Source of the DNA: Hyphomonadaceae bacterium
Lineage (GTDB): Bacteria > Pseudomonadota > Alphaproteobacteria > Caulobacterales > Hyphomonadaceae
DNA length: 64,000 bases
Direction of reading: 5' to 3'
NCBI GenBank assembly: GCA_024743315.1
Contig: JANSWU010000001.1
Coordinates: 124,001-188,000, forward strand
How positions within the stretch are numbered: the first letter of the stretch is position 1; each line of letters opens with the position of its first letter. The notes under the pieces are model-generated. The model was not told the DNA's origin and searched no databases. It saw nothing but the letters and a program-made list of their open reading frames with translations. A program made the position numbers and the translations under genes. This document shows, one piece after another, positions 54,711 through 63,340 of the stretch.

Positions 54711-54893
54711 TTAGCTTTTGCCGCGCTTGATGCGGCGTCGGCGCCAGCCCCGGCGGGATTCCGGTTTTGGCGTTGGCTCTGCAGTCACAAAACTGTCTGA
54801 ACCGTCAATGGCGTTCGGCATCGCACCGGGACTTGCAAAAGTCGCGGCGAGATCGCCAACCTGGGAGGAAGTGTCTGATTGGGCACGAAACAT
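54711..54893 (-). CDS. Small basic-tailed hypothetical protein
   Basis: 60 aa: a polar N-terminal part (FRAQSDTSSQVGDLAATFASPG) and a very basic C-terminus (RRGWRRRRIKRGK). The only strong support is AGGAG 7 nt before the ATG. The basic tail could bind nucleic acid. It lies between convergent GST and divergent LysR genes. No family is recognised and it may be spurious. Confidence 0.45.
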   Translation of the reverse strand: MFRAQSDTSSQVGDLAATFASPGAMPNAIDGSDSFVTAEPTPKPESRRGWRRRRIKRGKS

Positions 54894-54989
54894 TGTCGTC
54901 TCCTGTTTGTTATGAGCGAGAAATCGGTTGACGAAAGTGATAATTCAAATCTAAAGAAACTTTTCTTTTGATAGGTTAGGGCTACCAAA

Positions 54990-55901
54990 ATGCGCCCCAC
55001 GCTTCGCCAGCTTCAATACATTGTCGCGGTTTCTGAAACCGGGCGCTTTCACGAGGCGGCCAAACGCCTTCATGTTAGCCAGCCCAGCCTGTCTGCGCAG
55101 GTCGCGGATGTCGAAGAACAGCTCGATGTTCAACTGATTGAACGCGGCCGTAATGGCGCCCTGATGACCCCGTATGGCGAGGAATTCGTGCGCCGTGCCC
55201 GCCTGATCCTGCGGGATGTCGAAGACTTGAAGAGCGCGATGAAAACGCGCGGCGCCTTGTCAGGCCGCATCCGGCTTGGCGTGCTCCCATCGGTCGGCCC
55301 GTATTTGCTCCCGCCGGTCGTAAAAGACCTTCACCGAACCTATCCAGAGCTGCGCCTGATCGTCGAGGAACACTGGACAGACCGGCTCCACGCACACTTG
55401 CTCGATGGCACCTTGGATTGCGTGATCTCGACCCCGGAAGACCACAAGGATATGGCCAGCATCCTCCTGTTCGAGGAGCATTTATGGATCTGCGCAGCGC
55501 CAGATGATGGCCTCGCTGGCGACGGCCCGATCAAAATTGAAGATCTGAGCGGGCGTGAAATTCTCAGCGTCGGTCAAAGCCAGCGTTTAAGCGTTGCAGT
55601 GAACAATCTCGCCAAACTCGCAGGCGCTGATATCAGCACGGTGTTTACCGGCACCAGCCTGGACGCGATCCGTCATATGGCTGCAACCGGGGCTGGGATC
55701 GCGATTCTGCCAGCCATTTACGCGCTTTCCGAAGCGAGTCGTGACGCCGACCTGGTCCTGCGCCCGATCGATCATCCCACTGCACAAAGACGCGTTTCCT
55801 TGATCTGGCGCCCGACCTCGCCGATGGCGCCAAGCTTTGAACAGATGGCGGATATTCTGCGCGATGATGCCCACGCCATCCTGAAGAACGATCTCGACTG
55901 A
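54990..55901 (+). CDS. LysR-family regulator, OxyR-like but without redox cysteines
   Basis: 303 aa. It begins PTLRQLQYIVAVSETGRFHEAA, close to OxyR, with an LTTR helix-turn-helix and a C-terminal ligand domain (EEHLWICAAPDDGLAGDGPI; SLDAIRHMAATGAGIAILPA). The region matching the OxyR sensing loop (normally GHCLRDQ...C) reads ILSVGQSQRLSVAV and has no Cys. Only two Cys are present in the ligand domain, at other positions. It therefore probably responds to something other than peroxide, or by another mechanism. Confidence 0.82.
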   Translation: MRPTLRQLQYIVAVSETGRFHEAAKRLHVSQPSLSAQVADVEEQLDVQLIERGRNGALMTPYGEEFVRRARLILRDVEDLKSAMKTRGALSGRIRLGVLPSVGPYLLPPVVKDLHRTYPELRLIVEEHWTDRLHAHLLDGTLDCVISTPEDHKDMASILLFEEHLWICAAPDDGLAGDGPIKIEDLSGREILSVGQSQRLSVAVNNLAKLAGADISTVFTGTSLDAIRHMAATGAGIAILPAIYALSEASRDADLVLRPIDHPTAQRRVSLIWRPTSPMAPSFEQMADILRDDAHAILKNDLD

Positions 55902-55968
55902 CGCCGAGGGTACCCAAAACCAGAAATCAGCTCTAAATTCCCGGCGCGTGTAAGTACTAGGGACACAT

Positions 55969-56793
55969 ATGAGCTATTCAACGCGGGCCTATAAGCCTGG
56001 ACTGTTGTCGCGTGCGCTGATCACCTTGTCGCGACATACGATTTTTGGCCGGGGCGGCATGAGGAAAGTCATGGCGAAAACTGTTCGCGCGTTGAATCCC
56101 GATCGCCCCCTGGAGGTCAGCCTGTATGGCGGCACGGCGCGGCTTCACCACACCGGCAATAATTCAGAAGTCAAAGCCCTGATGAGCCCGCACCGCTACG
56201 CGCGAGAAGAATATGCTTTCTGCCGCCAATATATGCCGCGCACGAATGGCGTCTTCTTGGATATTGGTGGCAATGCCGGCGTGTTTAGTCTGTACGTCGC
56301 GTCACTGATGCGATCCGGCACGCTGATCGCCGCGGAACCGCAACCGGCGATGTATGAGCGCTTATCGACCAATTTCAGCCTCAACCCTGAGCTCGGCGCC
56401 CGCTTGGACTTGCATCTCTTGCAGACCGCTGTCGGCGGCAGTGTACCCGGCACGCTGACCATTTCGACTCCAGACAGCGCCGGGCAAGCCTCCGCGCGGC
56501 TGGCGGAAGGGGTTCCGACCCTGGATGTGTCTGTAATTCCCATGCTGGATCTGCTGACCCAATGCGAGGCTGAAAAACTCGACCTCTTGAAGATCGATGT
56601 CGAGGGCTTTGAGGATGGCATCCTGTTTCCGTTTTTTGAGTCGGCGCCAAACGCCCTGCACCCAAAAGCAATTGTCATGGAAGCCTGCCATGCCGGTCGC
56701 TGGGATCGCGATTGCGAAGCGCTCCTGCTCGAACATGGCTATAGAATCGTGCATAAAGACCGGACCAATATGATGCTTGTCCTGGACACCTGA
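55969..56793 (+). CDS. FkbM-family methyltransferase
   Basis: 274 aa. SAM-binding motif I is VFLDIGGNAGVFSLYVASL, motif II AAEPQPAMYERL, and the family's LDLLKIDVEGFEDGI carries the conserved Asp/Glu. Such enzymes O-methylate sugars, lipids or natural products. Start preceded by AGGGA. It ends 4 nt before the histidine kinase gene, so they are likely cotranscribed; the substrate is unknown. Confidence 0.87.
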   Translation: MSYSTRAYKPGLLSRALITLSRHTIFGRGGMRKVMAKTVRALNPDRPLEVSLYGGTARLHHTGNNSEVKALMSPHRYAREEYAFCRQYMPRTNGVFLDIGGNAGVFSLYVASLMRSGTLIAAEPQPAMYERLSTNFSLNPELGARLDLHLLQTAVGGSVPGTLTISTPDSAGQASARLAEGVPTLDVSVIPMLDLLTQCEAEKLDLLKIDVEGFEDGILFPFFESAPNALHPKAIVMEACHAGRWDRDCEALLLEHGYRIVHKDRTNMMLVLDT

Positions 56794-56797
56794 ACCC

Positions 56798-58087
56798 ATG
56801 CGGCTGCGCGATTATACGCCGCGAGGGCTGTATGCCCGACTGGCCGCCTTGGTCGCGGTGCCGGTGATCGCAATTTTCGCGATCTTTGCGATTTACTACT
56901 ATCAGGAACACATTAGCGACGTGAATGACAAGCTCTCGCAATCGATTGCTCGGGAAGTCGGCCTGATCATCAATATATGCGCTGATCCAAACCATGATTT
57001 CGTAATGGAAACCGAGCTCGAAATTCAACTCGGCCTGCAATTGGATTGTGCTTACGAGAATGGCATGGCCTGGCCAGATACGGCGCGCGAGCGGTTTGGG
57101 TATAGCAGTGTCCTACGCGGACAGCTCGCCGCCGTCACGGACCGCGAGGTCGACGTGCGCACGGTCGAGAATGGCCGTGTGCTTGATTTTCGCAGTGAAA
57201 TTGAAACCGGCACGGTCCGGGTTCTGATCGACCGCAAGCGGGCGCTCGCCGCGAACACGCACTTCACCATCGTCTGGGTCCTGATGGGGGCTCTGTTCAT
57301 GTTGGCGCTGGCCTTTTCCTTCTTGCGCAATCAGGTGCGCTCGATCCTGCGCCTAACGGAAGCCGCGAAGGCGTTTGGGCGTGGGCGCGATATGCCCGGC
57401 TTTCGCCCCAGCGGCGCAACTGAGATCCGCGATGCCGCCCGGGCGGTCACGGACATGCGCGCGCGTCTGATGGCGTTCACCGACCAACGCACGGCCATGC
57501 TGGCCGGCGTCAGCCATGATTTGCGAACGCCTCTGACGCGGCTCAAATTACAACTCGCAATGATGGAACAGAGCGAAGAGATCACCGGCGCGCGCGCGGA
57601 TCTCGATGACATGTCGAAGATGCTCGATGAGTATCTGGCCTTCGCCAGTGGCGAAGAAGGCGAGAAAGCCGAGGCGCTCCGCCTCGATCATATTGCCCGG
57701 ACGGTGGCGGAGCGTATTGATGGCGCCGACGTTGTCGAGGCAACCGAAATTACCGTGACGGTGCGCCCAATGGCCCTAACCCGCACGCTTAGCAATCTGA
57801 TGTCGAACGCTGTGGGTTACGGCAATCAATGCAAGGTTCGCCTGATCAAAGGCCCGCGCATGGCGGAAATCCTGATCGAAGACGATGGCCCGGGTATTCC
57901 GGCCGACAAGCGGGAGGACGCGTTCCGGCCATTTCATCGCTTGGAGGATGGGCGCTCACAGAATGTTTCAGGTACAGGGTTGGGGCTCACCCTTGCGCGC
58001 GACTTTGCGCGTAGCCATGGCGGCGATATTCGCCTCGAAGACAGCGATCTGGGCGGCTTGCGGGTGCGGCTCAGGCTGCCTTATTGA
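56798..58087 (+). CDS. EnvZ-like sensor histidine kinase
   Basis: 429 aa. Two membrane helices (about 14-35 and 156-176) flank a periplasmic domain; a HAMP linker follows, then HisKA with His240 in GVSHDLRTPLTRLKLQ and an HATPase domain with G1 EDDGPGIP and G2 GTGLGLTLARD. The EnvZ family typically pairs with OmpR regulators, so the PetR-like gene is a good partner candidate. ATG 56798 is used; a TTG upstream lies inside the FkbM gene. It converges with the TetR-like gene with 7-nt overlap. Confidence 0.87.
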   Translation: MRLRDYTPRGLYARLAALVAVPVIAIFAIFAIYYYQEHISDVNDKLSQSIAREVGLIINICADPNHDFVMETELEIQLGLQLDCAYENGMAWPDTARERFGYSSVLRGQLAAVTDREVDVRTVENGRVLDFRSEIETGTVRVLIDRKRALAANTHFTIVWVLMGALFMLALAFSFLRNQVRSILRLTEAAKAFGRGRDMPGFRPSGATEIRDAARAVTDMRARLMAFTDQRTAMLAGVSHDLRTPLTRLKLQLAMMEQSEEITGARADLDDMSKMLDEYLAFASGEEGEKAEALRLDHIARTVAERIDGADVVEATEITVTVRPMALTRTLSNLMSNAVGYGNQCKVRLIKGPRMAEILIEDDGPGIPADKREDAFRPFHRLEDGRSQNVSGTGLGLTLARDFARSHGGDIRLEDSDLGGLRVRLRLPY

Positions 58088-58686
58088 TCAGGTTCCGGGT
58101 CCGATTTTGACTTGCGCTTTCGCCGTTTTTTGAGCCAGCCGACCCGCTCTTCTATCTTGATCAGCTCCGCATCGAGAGCGGCCATGGTACGGCTTAGATC
58201 TTCGCTGGTTTCCTGGCGCCAGGCTCGTTCCGCCTGGGCAATCGCCCAGCCGAGCGAAGCCAGCTGGACACCGCGCGGAATCTGGCTCGACCCGTCCAGT
58301 CCCGCGCAGGTCAGGGCCCATTTTGCCGTTTCTGCACGAGCTTTCAGGCGCAGCGCCAAGCCATCAAAAGACCAATCGCGCCAGCGCAAATAGGACATGG
58401 CGCCATCACGGACCTCTTCCATGGCTTCAAAGCGCAGCATGATGACATCGAACAGGCGCGTGCGCGCGGTTTCATCCGGATCAATTGATCCTTCGCTCAT
58501 CCCGGCATCAAAAATGTGTTCGACTGCGGCCGAAAGGTCATCCTTGTCCGCAAGACCATGAAAATCTTTCAGCGATAGGCCCGCTTCCTCAGCAATTTCC
58601 GCAAGCGTCAACTCTCCCCACTTTCGGGTCTCGGCGAGCTTCAAAGCGGCATGAACGCCTTTTTCGATAATCTCATCACGGGTCAT
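58081..58686 (-). CDS. TetR/COQ9-like protein
   Basis: 201 aa. An N-terminal helix-turn-helix (ELTLAEIAEEAGLSLKDFHGLADKDDL) is followed by a helical C-terminal domain (RTRLFDVIMLRFEAMEEVRDGAM) that resembles the COQ9/TetR family of alphaproteobacteria, and a basic tail (KKRRKRKSKS). It overlaps the proC stop by 4 nt, so the two are coupled. Function uncertain: either a transcriptional regulator or a COQ9-like ubiquinone accessory factor, the latter favoured by a UbiK gene 1.5 kb upstream. Confidence 0.72.
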   Translation of the reverse strand: MTRDEIIEKGVHAALKLAETRKWGELTLAEIAEEAGLSLKDFHGLADKDDLSAAVEHIFDAGMSEGSIDPDETARTRLFDVIMLRFEAMEEVRDGAMSYLRWRDWSFDGLALRLKARAETAKWALTCAGLDGSSQIPRGVQLASLGWAIAQAERAWRQETSEDLSRTMAALDAELIKIEERVGWLKKRRKRKSKSDPEPDQ

Positions 58687-59489
58687 TCGGTTTCCTTCGA
58701 GAGCGCAATATCGCGCGCAATCGCTGCGGCGACGGCCTGCTCGAAAATAGATGGCATCGCCTCTGGAGACATCAAGACCTCAAGCGCCGCCTGCGTCACT
58801 CCGTTCGGTGAGGTGACGTTCTTGCGCAAAGTCGAGGCGTCTTCGGGGGAGCCTTCCATCAAGGCCCCTGCGCCTTCCACGGTTTTGCGCGCCAGGCGCA
58901 TCGCCAGATCTGGAGCAAGCCCGTGCGCGACCCCCGCCGCAGCCATGACTTCTGCGAGCAGGAAGCCATAAGCAGGACCGCATCCCGAAAGTGCGGTGGC
59001 GGCTGGCAGCTTTGCTTCAGTGATCGGACCGACAACATCCCCGAGCGGCTCGAGCAGCGCTTTGAGTTCAGCCAGATCTGACTCAGTTGTACCGGGTTTA
59101 GGGCACAGTATCGTCACGCCCTTCCCGACCAGGCCTGGTGTGTTGGGCATTGCCCGGGCCACATTGGCAGTGCCGAGCCGGGTCGCTAAAGTCGCCAGCG
59201 AGACGCCCGCCATAATCGACAAGACACGGGTCTCAGGACCGACGCGTTTGGCGATCTCTTCGGCCAGAGCACCAAAGACTTGCGGTTTGACCGCCACCAC
59301 CAGAATGTCCGCGGGAGCGGGAGCCGGATTGTGTCGCACCTGGCCTGCCGCGATCCAGTCTTGCACCACGCCAGCGGGGGCGGGGTCGACAATATCGATT
59401 TGACCAGAACGACCCGCCTTCAGCCACCCGCCGGCCAGGGCTGAGCCCATGCGACCTGCGCCAATAAGTGTAATCTTTGCGTCAGCCAT
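58683..59489 (-). CDS. proC: Pyrroline-5-carboxylate reductase
   Basis: 268 aa. It reduces pyrroline-5-carboxylate to proline with NAD(P)H. Rossmann motif ITLIGAGRMGSALAGGWLKAG, MPNTPGLVGKGVTIL and the C-terminal signature SGCGPAYGFLLAEVMAAAGVAHG plus VTSPNGVTQAALEVL are diagnostic. ATG 59489 gives the standard N-terminus. The end overlaps the TetR/COQ9-like gene. Confidence 0.94.
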   Translation of the reverse strand: MADAKITLIGAGRMGSALAGGWLKAGRSGQIDIVDPAPAGVVQDWIAAGQVRHNPAPAPADILVVAVKPQVFGALAEEIAKRVGPETRVLSIMAGVSLATLATRLGTANVARAMPNTPGLVGKGVTILCPKPGTTESDLAELKALLEPLGDVVGPITEAKLPAATALSGCGPAYGFLLAEVMAAAGVAHGLAPDLAMRLARKTVEGAGALMEGSPEDASTLRKNVTSPNGVTQAALEVLMSPEAMPSIFEQAVAAAIARDIALSKETE

Positions 59490-59538
59490 CCTCACCCTCG
59501 CCAATTGCAGGATTGAGGATCGGGTTTAGCCGAGGGTT

Positions 59539-60045
59539 TTACGCTTCGCCAGCGGTTTCGAACAGGGCGGCTTCCAGCGCCTCGCGTGGACTTTTGCCGG
59601 CCCAGATGACGAAATTGAAGGCTGGCACAAACATGTTTACAGCATCCAGTCCCGCGGCCATGACGGCCCGCACTTCACCGGGCTCCGGTTCAACCCGGTC
59701 GAGCATCGGCATAGCGTGGCGGAAAATGATCACGCCTTCATCGGCCCAGTAATCGAAATGGCCGAGCCACAGACGTTCATTCGCCATCATCACCAATTCG
59801 GCGATCGCCATACGGCGTGTCTCGGTCGGTTTGACATCCAACGTAATCGAAAAATGCAGCGCCGGTGGCTCCATCCGGTTGGCAAACATGCCGCCCATAT
59901 CGCCCCATTTGGAGGCGGCGATGCATTGAATGGTCTCGTCATCCTCATCGCGCTGAAACTCCCAACCGGCTTCAGTCAGGCAGCTTTCGACAAGCTCCAG
60001 GGCATCGATATCCATTGTCTGGGAACGATCTACGGATAGGCTCAT
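59539..60045 (-). CDS. YbjN domain-containing protein
   Basis: 168 aa. The YbjN-like core contains LVESCLTEAGWEFQRDEDDE, ALHFSITLDVKPTETRRMAIAELV and WLGHFDYWADEGVIIFRHAM. Family members are chaperone- or secretion-like proteins of uncertain role. Good AGGGGGG upstream. It is on the same strand as proC, 49 bp before it, and follows a UbiK gene, an order often seen near lgt in alphaproteobacteria. Confidence 0.85.
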   Translation of the reverse strand: MSLSVDRSQTMDIDALELVESCLTEAGWEFQRDEDDETIQCIAASKWGDMGGMFANRMEPPALHFSITLDVKPTETRRMAIAELVMMANERLWLGHFDYWADEGVIIFRHAMPMLDRVEPEPGEVRAVMAAGLDAVNMFVPAFNFVIWAGKSPREALEAALFETAGEA

Positions 60046-60148
60046 TGGATTCCCCCTTCCGAATCAGTCAGGCATTCTTGCCATGCGGAGAAGCTACCCA
60101 TGCCCGACTCATCGCGCAAGAGTCTTGGTTAAAAAGCAGTGGACAGGC

Positions 60149-60385
60149 CTATTCTTCGAGTTTTTCCAGGCGTTTCTCGAGCGCCTCAACCCGCTCCAGC
60201 GCCTGGATCGCAATGGCTTTTAGCGCTTCGACTTCTTCGCGGCTGGCCAAATCCATATCCGCAATCATCGCACGAACACGCGACTCGCCGGCTGTCTTCA
60301 TTTCTTCACCAGCGGCGCGGGCCGCGCCCATCGCACCGGTCATCAGGCCGGCCAGATCATCGAGTATGGGGCTCTTTGTCGACAT
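60149..60385 (-). CDS. UbiK-family accessory factor (BMFP)
   Basis: 78 aa. An N-terminal amphipathic segment (ILDDLAGLMTGAMGAARAAGE) precedes a C-terminal coiled coil (LEKRLEKLEE), with the family motif MDLASREEVEALKAIAIQALERV. UbiK proteins help ubiquinone-synthesis enzymes assemble, or are membrane-fusogenic. It diverges from lgt with an 85-bp gap. Confidence 0.85.
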   Translation of the reverse strand: MSTKSPILDDLAGLMTGAMGAARAAGEEMKTAGESRVRAMIADMDLASREEVEALKAIAIQALERVEALEKRLEKLEE

Positions 60386-60470
60386 GTCATGACTCCCTTG
60401 TGCGTCTTGAACCTGTAATCATTTGTGCCTAGCAGATGGGGATTGAAATGCCGACAGGAAAGACCGCCGC

Positions 60471-61427
60471 ATGAGTCTGATCGCCATCACCGCCGCCGGA
60501 ACCGCGATGAGCTTCCCTGAATTCTCCCCCGCGATCTTTCAAATAGACCTCGGGTTTCTCGGCCTCGGCAAGTTTCCGATCCGTTGGTATGCGCTGGCTT
60601 ACATTGGCGGCCTGATCATTGGCTGGCGCTATGCAATCGCCTTGGTCAATCGCCCCAGGGTGTGGGGCGGCACGAGCCCGGCGACGCGGGACGATATTGA
60701 TGACCTGCTCTTCTACGTCACTTTGGGCGTCATTTTGGGCGGTCGGTTTGGTTATATCCTGTTCTACCAACTACCCTATCAATGGGATCAGACCATGGCC
60801 GACCCAATGAGCCTGTTGCGCATCTGGGAAGGCGGCATGAGCTTCCATGGCGGCCTGCTCGGCGTCGCTATCGCGATATGGCTGGTCGCACGACAACGCA
60901 ACGTCCCGCTGCTCTCAATTGGCGATATCGCTGGCGTGGTCACGCCCATCGGTCTGTTCTTTGGCCGTATGGCGAATTTTATCAATGCCGAGCTTTATGG
61001 TCGCCCAGTGCCGGAAGGCAGCACGTGGGGCATGATTTTCCCGGAAGGTTTTGTCCGCGGCTCGACGCCAAGCGCCTATGATTGGAATGCCGGTGAATGG
61101 GTCTATCGCGGCGATGAAGTGGCGCGCTATCCGAGCCAGGTCTACGAAGCGGTCCTGGAAGGTCTGATCCCGGCCATCGTCTTGAGCATCTTGGTGTGGC
61201 GGTTCAAAGCTCTGCAACGGCCAGGTCTGATTGCTGGTCTGTTTCTACTGTTCTATGCGTTTGGTCGCACGCTCGCAGAACAGTATCGAGAACCGGACAG
61301 CTTCACCTGGAACGTGCTCCCGGACTGGATCACCATGGGCCAAATCCTGTCGCTGCCAATGTGGATCGGCGGGGCCTGGCTGGTTTGGATCGCGCTGAAA
61401 AATACCAAGGCCTCTGCGAAAGCGTGA
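60471..61427 (+). CDS. lgt: Prolipoprotein diacylglyceryl transferase
   Basis: 318 aa with seven membrane helices. The landmarks are SFHGGLLG and the signature GRMANFINAELYGRPV, with catalytic His and Arg positions conserved, and FGRTLAEQYREPD near the end. It transfers diacylglycerol from phosphatidylglycerol to the lipobox Cys; the substrates here include the window's own OMF, S9, GGT and Ala-rich lipoproteins. The start used is the upstream ATG; later Mets in the N-terminal region are possible. It overlaps the next gene by 4 nt. Confidence 0.94.
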   Translation: MSLIAITAAGTAMSFPEFSPAIFQIDLGFLGLGKFPIRWYALAYIGGLIIGWRYAIALVNRPRVWGGTSPATRDDIDDLLFYVTLGVILGGRFGYILFYQLPYQWDQTMADPMSLLRIWEGGMSFHGGLLGVAIAIWLVARQRNVPLLSIGDIAGVVTPIGLFFGRMANFINAELYGRPVPEGSTWGMIFPEGFVRGSTPSAYDWNAGEWVYRGDEVARYPSQVYEAVLEGLIPAIVLSILVWRFKALQRPGLIAGLFLLFYAFGRTLAEQYREPDSFTWNVLPDWITMGQILSLPMWIGGAWLVWIALKNTKASAKA

Positions 61428-62476
61428 ACAGTCTCAAGGATCGCCTCAAACGCATGATCCAGGAAAGCGGTCCGATTTCGATCGCAGCCTATATGGACCT
61501 CTGCCTGCATGATCGCCAGCATGGCTATTATGCCACGCGGCCGGGTTTGGGCGATGATTTCATCACCGCGCCCGAGATTAGCCAGATCTTCGGCGAATTG
61601 ATTGGGCTGTGGTTGGCGCATGAATGGCAGGCGCTCGGCGCGCCGCGCGCGTTCACGCTGATCGAAGTTGGCCCTGGCCGTGGCACTTTGATGGCAGATG
61701 CCTTGCGCGCTGCTGCCAGCGTCGAGGGGTTTTCGGCGGCGGCACAGCTGCATTTCATCGAACCCAGCCCCGTTTTGCGAGCGGCCCTAACCGAGAGGTT
61801 TGCCGAACGCTCACCGGTCTTCCTTGACCAGCTTGCAGACCTGCCGCTCGACGCGCCGATCCTTCTGGTTGCCAATGAATGGCTCGATTGCCTCCCGGTT
61901 CAGCAATATATGCGGGTCGGAGACGCCTGGCACGAACGGGTGATTGGACTGTCCGACGAAGGCGAGCTTCAATTTGGATTGAACGCAACGGCGCTGCCGC
62001 CGGAAATCGAGCTTGGCGGCAAGGTTGAGGCGCTTGAAATTCAACCTGGCTTGAAAACCCTGACAGAGAGCCTGAAACCGATCTTTGAGGCCACACGCGG
62101 GCGCGCCCTGTTTATTGATTATGGCCCGGCCAATGCGATTCCTGACGACACATTGCGGTCCTATCAAAAAGGCGAACAGATCGATCCGCTCGCCGCGCCG
62201 GGTGCCAGCGATCTGACCTGTGATGTTGATTTTGCCCGCCTCGCGCGGCTCGCGACGCAGAACGGTTTTAGCGTCAGCGGGCCGGTCTCTCAAAGCGCAC
62301 TTTTGCTGAAATTGGGAGCAGAAGCGCGGCTCAATCAATTGGCCATGGCGCATCCGGAAACCGCCGAGGCGCTTTATCACGGAATCCGAAAACTCACAGA
62401 CCCGGCAGAGATGGGCGAGCGGTTCCAGGCGCTGTGCCTGAGCAGCGCCAATCTCCCCGCCCCGGCCGCATTCTAG
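61424..62476 (+). CDS. MidA/NDUFAF7-type SAM-dependent methyltransferase (DUF185)
   Basis: 350 aa. SAM motif IEVGPGRGTLMADALRA, with YMDLCLHDRQHGYYATRPGLGDDFITAPEISQ-type N-terminal signature (position about 20-50) and NEWLDCLPVQQY. Relatives methylate an arginine of complex I subunit NDUFS2 in mitochondria; the bacterial role is unproven. The start is GTG in the GTGA overlap with lgt, a coupling common in alphaproteobacteria; the frame upstream is antisense to nothing but belongs to lgt. A laccase-like gene often follows but is absent here. Confidence 0.88.
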   Translation: MNSLKDRLKRMIQESGPISIAAYMDLCLHDRQHGYYATRPGLGDDFITAPEISQIFGELIGLWLAHEWQALGAPRAFTLIEVGPGRGTLMADALRAAASVEGFSAAAQLHFIEPSPVLRAALTERFAERSPVFLDQLADLPLDAPILLVANEWLDCLPVQQYMRVGDAWHERVIGLSDEGELQFGLNATALPPEIELGGKVEALEIQPGLKTLTESLKPIFEATRGRALFIDYGPANAIPDDTLRSYQKGEQIDPLAAPGASDLTCDVDFARLARLATQNGFSVSGPVSQSALLLKLGAEARLNQLAMAHPETAEALYHGIRKLTDPAEMGERFQALCLSSANLPAPAAF

Positions 62477-62503
62477 AAACGCGTTACAAATTTCCGCGCC
62501 AAA

Positions 62504-62519
62504 TTGACCCTAACGTCAA
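62504..62519 (+). promoter_or_regulatory. Candidate LiuR-type operator upstream of etfBA
   Basis: TTGACCCTAACGTCAA is an imperfect palindrome matching the remembered alphaproteobacterial LiuR-like consensus TTGACG-TTAA-CGTCAA at 14 of 16 positions. It lies 75 nt before the etfB start. Such MerR-family regulators control branched-chain and fatty-acid oxidation genes, of which ETF is a partner. The match is by eye. Confidence 0.4.
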
Positions 62520-62593
62520 GGTAAGCCTTGTGTTTCTGGCCCGTCCTGCTACCTGCGAGGCAACAAAAACTCAGCTAAACTCGGGAGTTGCCC

Positions 62594-63340
62594 ATGAAGG
62601 TCCTCGTGCCTGTCAAACGGGTCATCGACTATAACGTGAAAGTCCGTGTTAAATCGGACCAGACGGGTGTCGATCTGGCCAATGTCAAAATGTCCATGAA
62701 CCCTTTCGACGAGATTTCTGTCGAAGAAGCCGTACGTATGAAAGAAGCCGGGACAGCGACCGAAGTGGTAGCGGTTTCCATCGGACCTCAGCAGGCCCAA
62801 GAGACCATCCGCACCGCCCTTGCGATGGGCGCAGATCGCGGCATCCTGATCAAGACGGATGACGATGTCGAGCCGCTCGGCGTCGCCAAGCTGCTCGCCA
62901 AAGTGGTCGAAGAAGAAAGCCCGGATCTGGTCATTCTCGGCAAGCAGGCGATTGATGATGACAGCAACCAGACCGGTCAAATGCTCGGTGCCCTGCTCGG
63001 CTGGCCACAAGGCACGTTTGCCTCGGAAGTCAAAGCCGAAGGTGGCAAAGTCAGCGTCACCCGCGAGGTTGATGGCGGTCTGCAAACCGTGGCGCTGGAA
63101 GGCCCGGCCATTGTCACCACCGACCTGCGCCTTAACGAGCCGCGCTATGCGTCTTTGCCAAACATTATGAAGGCCAAGAAAAAGCCGATCGATATGAAAG
63201 AGCCCGGCGATTATGGCGTCGACATCTCGCCGCGCCTCACCGTGGTGAAAGTCACCGAGCCGCCTGTGCGCGAAGCGGGTGAGAAAGTCGAAGACGTCGC
63301 CACTCTGGTTGAAAAACTCAAAACCGCAGGAGCTGTATAA
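62594..63340 (+). CDS. etfB: Electron transfer flavoprotein subunit beta
   Basis: 248 aa. It begins [19 protein letters not shown] and contains [27 protein letters not shown] and [23 protein letters not shown], the ETF-beta core with the AMP-binding loop. With ETF-alpha it accepts electrons from acyl-CoA dehydrogenases and passes them to ETF:ubiquinone oxidoreductase. GGGAG precedes ATG 62594. Its stop overlaps the etfA start (TAATG). Confidence 0.95.
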   Translation: MKVLVPVKRVIDYNVKVRVKSDQTGVDLANVKMSMNPFDEISVEEAVRMKEAGTATEVVAVSIGPQQAQETIRTALAMGADRGILIKTDDDVEPLGVAKLLAKVVEEESPDLVILGKQAIDDDSNQTGQMLGALLGWPQGTFASEVKAEGGKVSVTREVDGGLQTVALEGPAIVTTDLRLNEPRYASLPNIMKAKKKPIDMKEPGDYGVDISPRLTVVKVTEPPVREAGEKVEDVATLVEKLKTAGAV

